A stretch of 64,000 bases of DNA from Paenibacillus macerans (GTDB lineage Bacteria > Bacillota > Bacilli > Paenibacillales > Paenibacillaceae). The translations under genes were made by a program, and so were the position numbers. This document shows, one piece after another, positions 60,156 through 64,000 of the stretch. The notes under the pieces are model-generated. The model searched no databases. It was not told the DNA's origin and saw only the letters and a program-made list of their open reading frames with translations. The stretch covers positions 186,001-250,000 of the forward strand of contig NZ_UGSI01000001.1 in assembly GCF_900454495.1 (NCBI RefSeq), given 5' to 3'. Numbering within the stretch: the first letter of the stretch is position 1; each line of letters starts with the position of its first letter.

Positions 60156-60426
60156 TCGATTCCGCTCCTTCAAACTAACTTTATGATGATATTTTATCAA
60201 AAGCTATTTATTTATGCCATCGAGATTTTGTGAATGTTTAGGGAAAGAAAATAAAGAAGTGCTTTATCGTTTTGTGCCGATAGGGCGTGGAAGACAATAT
60301 AATTGCTCGAAAGTAGCGGGAGCATTTGTAAAATTATAGAAAGGGCTTTTTTCACCATTGCTAAAAACGTTTTTGGCCCCCATTCAACCCCCAGGAGCAA
60401 TTTTAATACAACTTTCATCCGTAACC

Positions 60427-60459
60427 AAAAACAAAAGAAGCCTTGTATATCAAGGCTTC
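60427..60459 (-). terminator. Terminator next to the tRNA-Val fragment
   Basis: GAAGCCTTG and CAAGGCTTC with a 5-nt loop; on the minus strand T4GT5 follows. It lies just downstream of the tRNA fragment, as expected for the original tRNA terminator. In the 311 bp between 60156 and 60466 I see no gene. Confidence 0.75.
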
Positions 60460-60466
60460 CCGGAGA

Positions 60467-60513
60467 TGATCTGCAGTGGGCTCGAACCACTGACCCCCAC
60501 CCTGTCAAGATGA
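60467..60513 (-). other. 3' fragment of a tRNA-Val (GAC) gene: attachment-site candidate of a genomic island
   Basis: Read on the minus strand: anticodon loop TTGACAG, stem half GGTGG, variable GGGTC, perfect T-arm AGTGG-TTCGAGC-CCACT, then GCAGATC and discriminator A. The D-arm and 5' acceptor half are missing. Such a 3' fragment beside a terminator is what tyrosine-integrase elements leave at the end opposite the intact tRNA. Confidence 0.75.
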
Positions 60514-60570
60514 AAAGGTAGTTTAAAACATAAAGTAAATATATAAGGGAGTCAAGCAGGGTAAAGATAT

Positions 60571-60648
60571 TTGACCCAAAATCGTGCTTCTGCGGTGAAA
60601 ATCAAGCAATAGAAAAGTGAGATAAATTGACCAAAATATTGACCAAAC
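60571..60648 (-). repeat. Three TTGACC(C/A)AAA repeats next to the island end
   Basis: TTGACCCAAA at 60571-60580, TTGACCAAAA at 60627-60636 and TTGACCAAAC at 60639-60648 lie in the otherwise empty interval between the tRNA fragment and the first island gene. They could be arm-type integrase sites. Confidence 0.4.
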
Positions 60649-60666
60649 CTTAACGCTTTTTAGTAA

Positions 60667-61698
60667 CTATATAGGAATCCACATATTATTATGTACCACT
60701 ACAGCAGCTAGTTCGGGGCCATTGCTTGTTTTCCAATAATGTAAATGGTATTCATAATCGATATCTCTTCTCCAGGCTTTATCTCTATTTCTCATAAGTT
60801 GAGGGCTATTTCCACTTTCGTCAATTCTTAATGTATGAGTGGACGATAGATTTTGATCCAGTATAGTATCTGCACAGGCTTTTAGTAATGCCTTTATTTT
60901 TCCCTCTTCATGAGTGAACCCTAAACTTCTACAGGTTTCAAAAAAGCTATGACCATATTTCCAAGTAGGGATATCAGTATCAAGAGGATTTTCTCCAATT
61001 ATTGAAAGTCTTTGAAGTAAGTAAAGATTTATTAGGTTAAAATAGTCTTCATCAGTTTCAGCAATTTTCCAACTACTAACAACATTGAAATTGGTTATTA
61101 ATTGTAACCAATTAGTTTGAGAATGGACTTTTCCGTTTATAAGGATGGGATATTTAAAATTATCAGAGTCCTTCTTTATAAAATCGCAAGCATATACTTC
61201 TCCCTTTATTTCAATCTCACTTACTGAATCTCTTGTTATAAAATATCTTTCTTCGCCTTCTCGAATAAGATCGTGGATCAAATAAAATAATGCCACCTTT
61301 TTGTATTCGTCAATATACATAGTTGGACGTCTCTCTAGGTGTTCGTCAGGATAAACTATTACATCGTCGAAAAGTATATCTACTAATCCTAATGATTCTT
61401 CTATGGTTGGCTGTTGTAAAAAACCATCAATTACCTCAATAATATCTTTTGGTTGATAAAATCCTATTAATCCTTTTTTTAATAATGCTTCCCTTAAACT
61501 GTCCCAATACGGGTAGTTGTTTTGCTCCATTAATATGCGACTAGTTTGTTTACTTACCATAACTTCTGTTAAAGGAATATCTTTCAGTTGTCTCCAAAGC
61601 AGTATATTCTCTAAATAATTTTCAAATTCATATGGCTCAAGCTCTTCATGATTATTTGGATAAGCTAGTGTATATGGGTCAAGATAAATTGAGTTCAT
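60667..61698 (-). CDS. Uncharacterised 343-residue protein, third gene of the island operon
   Basis: No family recognised. It is AT-rich, without signal or membrane segment, and mostly helical with many aromatic residues. The start ATG overlaps the stop of the AAA ATPase gene (ATGA), so it is translationally coupled and probably works with it. Conserved-looking spots are WRQLKDIPLTEVMVS, LVDILFDDVIVYPDEHLERRP and the C-terminal RDIDYEYHLHYWKTSNGPELAAVVVHNNMWIP. It could be an effector or a specificity subunit. Confidence 0.8.
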   Translation of the reverse strand: MNSIYLDPYTLAYPNNHEELEPYEFENYLENILLWRQLKDIPLTEVMVSKQTSRILMEQNNYPYWDSLREALLKKGLIGFYQPKDIIEVIDGFLQQPTIEESLGLVDILFDDVIVYPDEHLERRPTMYIDEYKKVALFYLIHDLIREGEERYFITRDSVSEIEIKGEVYACDFIKKDSDNFKYPILINGKVHSQTNWLQLITNFNVVSSWKIAETDEDYFNLINLYLLQRLSIIGENPLDTDIPTWKYGHSFFETCRSLGFTHEEGKIKALLKACADTILDQNLSSTHTLRIDESGNSPQLMRNRDKAWRRDIDYEYHLHYWKTSNGPELAAVVVHNNMWIPI

Positions 61699-63554
61699 TC
61701 TTTAGCTTGCATCTCCTTTTTCCTTTTTGCAAGTGCAGCCTTTAATATTGAAGCTGAGCTTTCTTCATTTTCGTCAAAAAATCCCTTTGGCCAGTCTTCA
61801 ATAACTCCAAATTTGTTTATTCTAATCGGTTTATATTGTGAACTAACTTCTTCTTTTTCGACAAAATAGAGAATGATAGAATTAGAAAAATTCTCATCGC
61901 TAGATACAACAGTTCGGTACCTTAAACGGTTAATAAGATATTCACTATGCGTTTCAACTATACATTGCTTATTTAAGAATGACATAGATACGAAAAAATC
62001 AGCCAATCTTGTTTGTACCTTAGGATGAAGATGTAATTCAGGCTGTTCAAAAATTAGAGTTGCTCCTTTATTGGCAAGTAAGGAGAGAACTAATATTGGT
62101 AAAACTTGACTAACTCCAACTCCAACATGTGTTAAATCGTGCCATTTGTCCTTCTCACTAACACCGACCTTAAGCTCATGGCCTAATTTCCCTCTATCGT
62201 GAGTCTCTACTTTATTTACAACTCCCATATATTGTAACCAATCAAGTACTGCGGTGAGTAAATAATCGTTACTAATTTTTTTATTATTTGATTCTATATC
62301 TTCTGGCTTGATGTAGTCTATTTTTGTTAGTTTATGAATTTCTAATACTGCTGCAGTATACTCACCTTTATACCCCACATCATGTGAGTCGGTTGCCCCT
62401 GAATGAGGATAAATAGCCTTTGGCTCATCTCTTAACGGACCTAGATATTTTACATTATTAGTAAAGTAATTTATGATGGATTCTGACGAATAACCAATAA
62501 GTTCATTAAGTTCAGTATTAGTTAATGCATATTCAGCTTCTCCATTCAAGTTTAAAGATTCTTTTAATTTTGTATTCATATCTAAAATTGCATTGCTGTA
62601 TTGTCTTTGATCATCAACTAATAGTGTTTCAAAGCATCTTTTTAGTTTATCGAATGAGAATGGAGATTCTACAAATTTTTTGAGAGCTTTTTGATGAGTA
62701 GTAGCTCGTTTTTCTGCATAATTCGTTTTGCTTTTTTCATAAATTTCTTTAAAACATTGAATAATGAGTTTATGAAATTTACTAGATACATATTGAGTAA
62801 AATCAATTGGTCGATAAAAACTATAACTATCTGGATAAGTGCACATTTTCAACAAATTTGTTATATCTTCTTCAATTATATTGTAGACAAGAGTGATTTT
62901 ATTTGGCATGAAATGTTCTAATGTAGCACCAATCGGTTTTCCGTTAGTTGGTTGATTTTTATAAAACCTTCTACTTCCAGTACTTTGTGTTTGCTTTACA
63001 ACTTCATAGTTTAAGGCTTCGTCAAATGATTCTAAATATTCACTTGAAAGAGCATATTCTTCCAACACACTGTAATCATTTCTATGCTTTATTAATAGTT
63101 CTTCGTTTTGATTTCCCTCTTTGACTCTTATATCACATTGCTTTAATAGGGGGTATAGATTAGTTATTTCAATATCACCTTCACAAGTAAAAGAATAGTT
63201 GAAATTTATTACTGTATCTTTATGCCGTCTTCTGGGTCTACCTCCCCAAAAAACAATTCGTGATGCTCTGTCAGTCGGCTCATCAAGGTGTAGCTCGAAT
63301 CCAATTGTTATATCTTTAGTAGCAGTGGCTGAGACTATATCTTCAAACGATCCTAGACGTACTATATGCCCATTCAGGATTATCGGTTTATTTTTAACAG
63401 GATTCTGTAGCGTTTGAGCGGTTAATAAAATACTTTGAATAATGGTGCTTTTACCAGAATTATTAGCCCCAGAAAATACTGTAAGAGGAGCTAGTTCCAA
63501 AGTAGTTTTATCAGAAACAGATTTAAAATGCTGAAGTGTCCAATTTTTTAACAT
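61695..63554 (-). CDS. DUF3696 AAA/ABC-type (OLD-like) ATPase
   Basis: 619 residues. Walker A SGANNSGKST (Lys35), with MLKNWTLQHFKSVSDKTTLEL before it as in SMC/RecF-like ATPases. A helical insertion (about 150-400) follows. The ABC-like ATPase end has LTHVGVGVSQVLPILVLSLLANKG (signature-like), LIFEQPELHLHPKVQTRLADFF (Walker B) and CIVETHSEYLINRLRYR, the DUF3696 hallmark. No TOPRIM nuclease is visible. Such ATPases occur in anti-phage islands with variable partners. AGAGGATTATTCGT precedes the ATG. Confidence 0.87.
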   Translation of the reverse strand: MLKNWTLQHFKSVSDKTTLELAPLTVFSGANNSGKSTIIQSILLTAQTLQNPVKNKPIILNGHIVRLGSFEDIVSATATKDITIGFELHLDEPTDRASRIVFWGGRPRRRHKDTVINFNYSFTCEGDIEITNLYPLLKQCDIRVKEGNQNEELLIKHRNDYSVLEEYALSSEYLESFDEALNYEVVKQTQSTGSRRFYKNQPTNGKPIGATLEHFMPNKITLVYNIIEEDITNLLKMCTYPDSYSFYRPIDFTQYVSSKFHKLIIQCFKEIYEKSKTNYAEKRATTHQKALKKFVESPFSFDKLKRCFETLLVDDQRQYSNAILDMNTKLKESLNLNGEAEYALTNTELNELIGYSSESIINYFTNNVKYLGPLRDEPKAIYPHSGATDSHDVGYKGEYTAAVLEIHKLTKIDYIKPEDIESNNKKISNDYLLTAVLDWLQYMGVVNKVETHDRGKLGHELKVGVSEKDKWHDLTHVGVGVSQVLPILVLSLLANKGATLIFEQPELHLHPKVQTRLADFFVSMSFLNKQCIVETHSEYLINRLRYRTVVSSDENFSNSIILYFVEKEEVSSQYKPIRINKFGVIEDWPKGFFDENEESSASILKAALAKRKKEMQAKE

Positions 63555-63593
63555 ACGAATAATCCTCTCATAAAAAAATTTAAATCTTAAGTT

Positions 63594-64000
63594 CTATAAC
63601 CAATCTTTTGGAATCAATGCGTCGTTTTTACCTCTCCATCTTTCAACTACATGAACGTCTTGTTCAGTACCACTCCAAGTAATTTCATCAGCATGTTCGA
63701 TAATAATTAGTTGTACAGAATGTTTTGTAATTCTCAAATTGTTTGAGAGGGCTGTGAAAATTTTTTGAACTCTAACGATATCTTCTTGCTTATAGTTAGG
63801 TGTTAAATCAGCTTCTTGTTCGCTTTGGTTTTGAATAATTTTTTCTGGGAAGTATACTTGGCTAGGCTGGTCGATTATTAGAAATTGCGGCACAGGGTTC
63901 CACTTCAAATCTACAAAATATTCATGCAAAGCCAGAAGAGTTGCAATATGATAGCCCATCCAGTTTGCTCCGCTACCAATTTCCCACAGGTAATCTTCTC
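63594..64000 (-). CDS. DUF3732-family ATPase, C-terminal part (cut by window end)
   Basis: The visible 134 residues read YLWEIGSGANWMGYHIATLL..., then PVPQFLIIDQPSQVYFPE and QLIIIEHADE. This is the C-terminal ABC-signature, Walker B and D-loop region of DUF3732 proteins, which have SMC/RecN-like ATPase heads with a coiled coil. The N-terminal half lies outside the window. First visible gene of the operon; 39 bp before the DUF3696 gene. Confidence 0.85.
   Translation of the reverse strand, partial: EDYLWEIGSGANWMGYHIATLLALHEYFVDLKWNPVPQFLIIDQPSQVYFPEKIIQNQSEQEADLTPNYKQEDIVRVQKIFTALSNNLRITKHSVQLIIIEHADEITWSGTEQDVHVVERWRGKNDALIPKDWL

Noticed and set aside
60212..60508. 98-codon minus-strand frame across the tRNA fragment
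   Set aside because: It runs through the tRNA fragment and its terminator; not protein-like.

Overview
The window looks like part of a chromosome from an endospore-forming Firmicute of the Paenibacillaceae (Paenibacillus-like). This is inferred from gene order and protein types: murB-murA-ftsQ-ftsA-ftsZ, then spoIIGA-sigE-sigG, then ylmC-D-E-sepF-ylmG-H-divIVA-ileS, then lspA-rluD, an LL-diaminopimelate aminotransferase and a PyrR-controlled pyr operon. Low-GC Gram-positive signals (strong GGAGG ribosome sites, T-box, PyrR attenuator, Spo0E-like peptide, SLH domains) agree with this. Base composition is moderately GC-rich until about 60.5 kb and then becomes strongly AT-rich.

Layout. 1-5 kb: end of the division and cell-wall cluster, with a sigma-H-type promoter candidate before ftsA. 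5.1-6.1 kb: a decayed, internally deleted IS1595-type element. 6.2-9 kb: the sporulation cluster spoIIGA-sigE-sigG, with a spoIIG-type promoter, a Spo0A-box candidate and a ribosome-site-masking stem-loop before sigG. 9-12 kb: an accessory MerR regulator plus extracytoplasmic flavoprotein, linked by a textbook 19-bp-spacer MerR operator. 12.2-20.3 kb: the ylm/sepF/divIVA cell-division cluster and ileS, whose T-box leader carries a 167-bp mobile repeat. 20.4-24.6 kb: small membrane protein, YteA-like zinc-finger protein, lspA, rluD, dapL. 24.7-26.5 kb: the complete relative of the IS seen at 5 kb. 26.6-35.9 kb: pyrR-pyrB-pyrC-carA-carB-(repeat)-pyrF-pyrE, without pyrK/pyrD.

35.9-46.8 kb: a secreted SLH/GH18 protein, then a tightly overlapping operon encoding a MacB-like ABC exporter (two ATPases, HlyD-like lipoprotein, giant FtsX-type permease) and a solute-binding lipoprotein, followed by a paralogous solute-binding lipoprotein. 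One ATPase ends in an AbrB-like swapped-hairpin segment. 46.9-48.8 kb: three tRNAs, a frameshifted GNAT gene, a Spo0E-like peptide and a small barrel-like protein. 49-60.2 kb: a BIG2-repeat surface protein, a ComEC-like metallo-beta-lactamase with its DUF3006 partner, DinB, manA with a divergent LacI regulator, sodA, DUF1450, a SufR-like regulator, trhO, a polysaccharide deacetylase and two small proteins. sodA and trhO share an unexplained direct-repeat motif at the same distance from their promoters.

60.5-64 kb: a 47-nt 3' fragment of a tRNA-Val gene, still followed by its terminator, marks what looks like the left attachment site of a genomic island. Beyond it lies an AT-rich three-gene operon on the minus strand: a DUF3732-type ATPase (cut by the window edge), a DUF3696 AAA/ABC-type ATPase and an unrecognised 343-residue protein. 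This is the best candidate in the window for a little-described, probably defensive, system.
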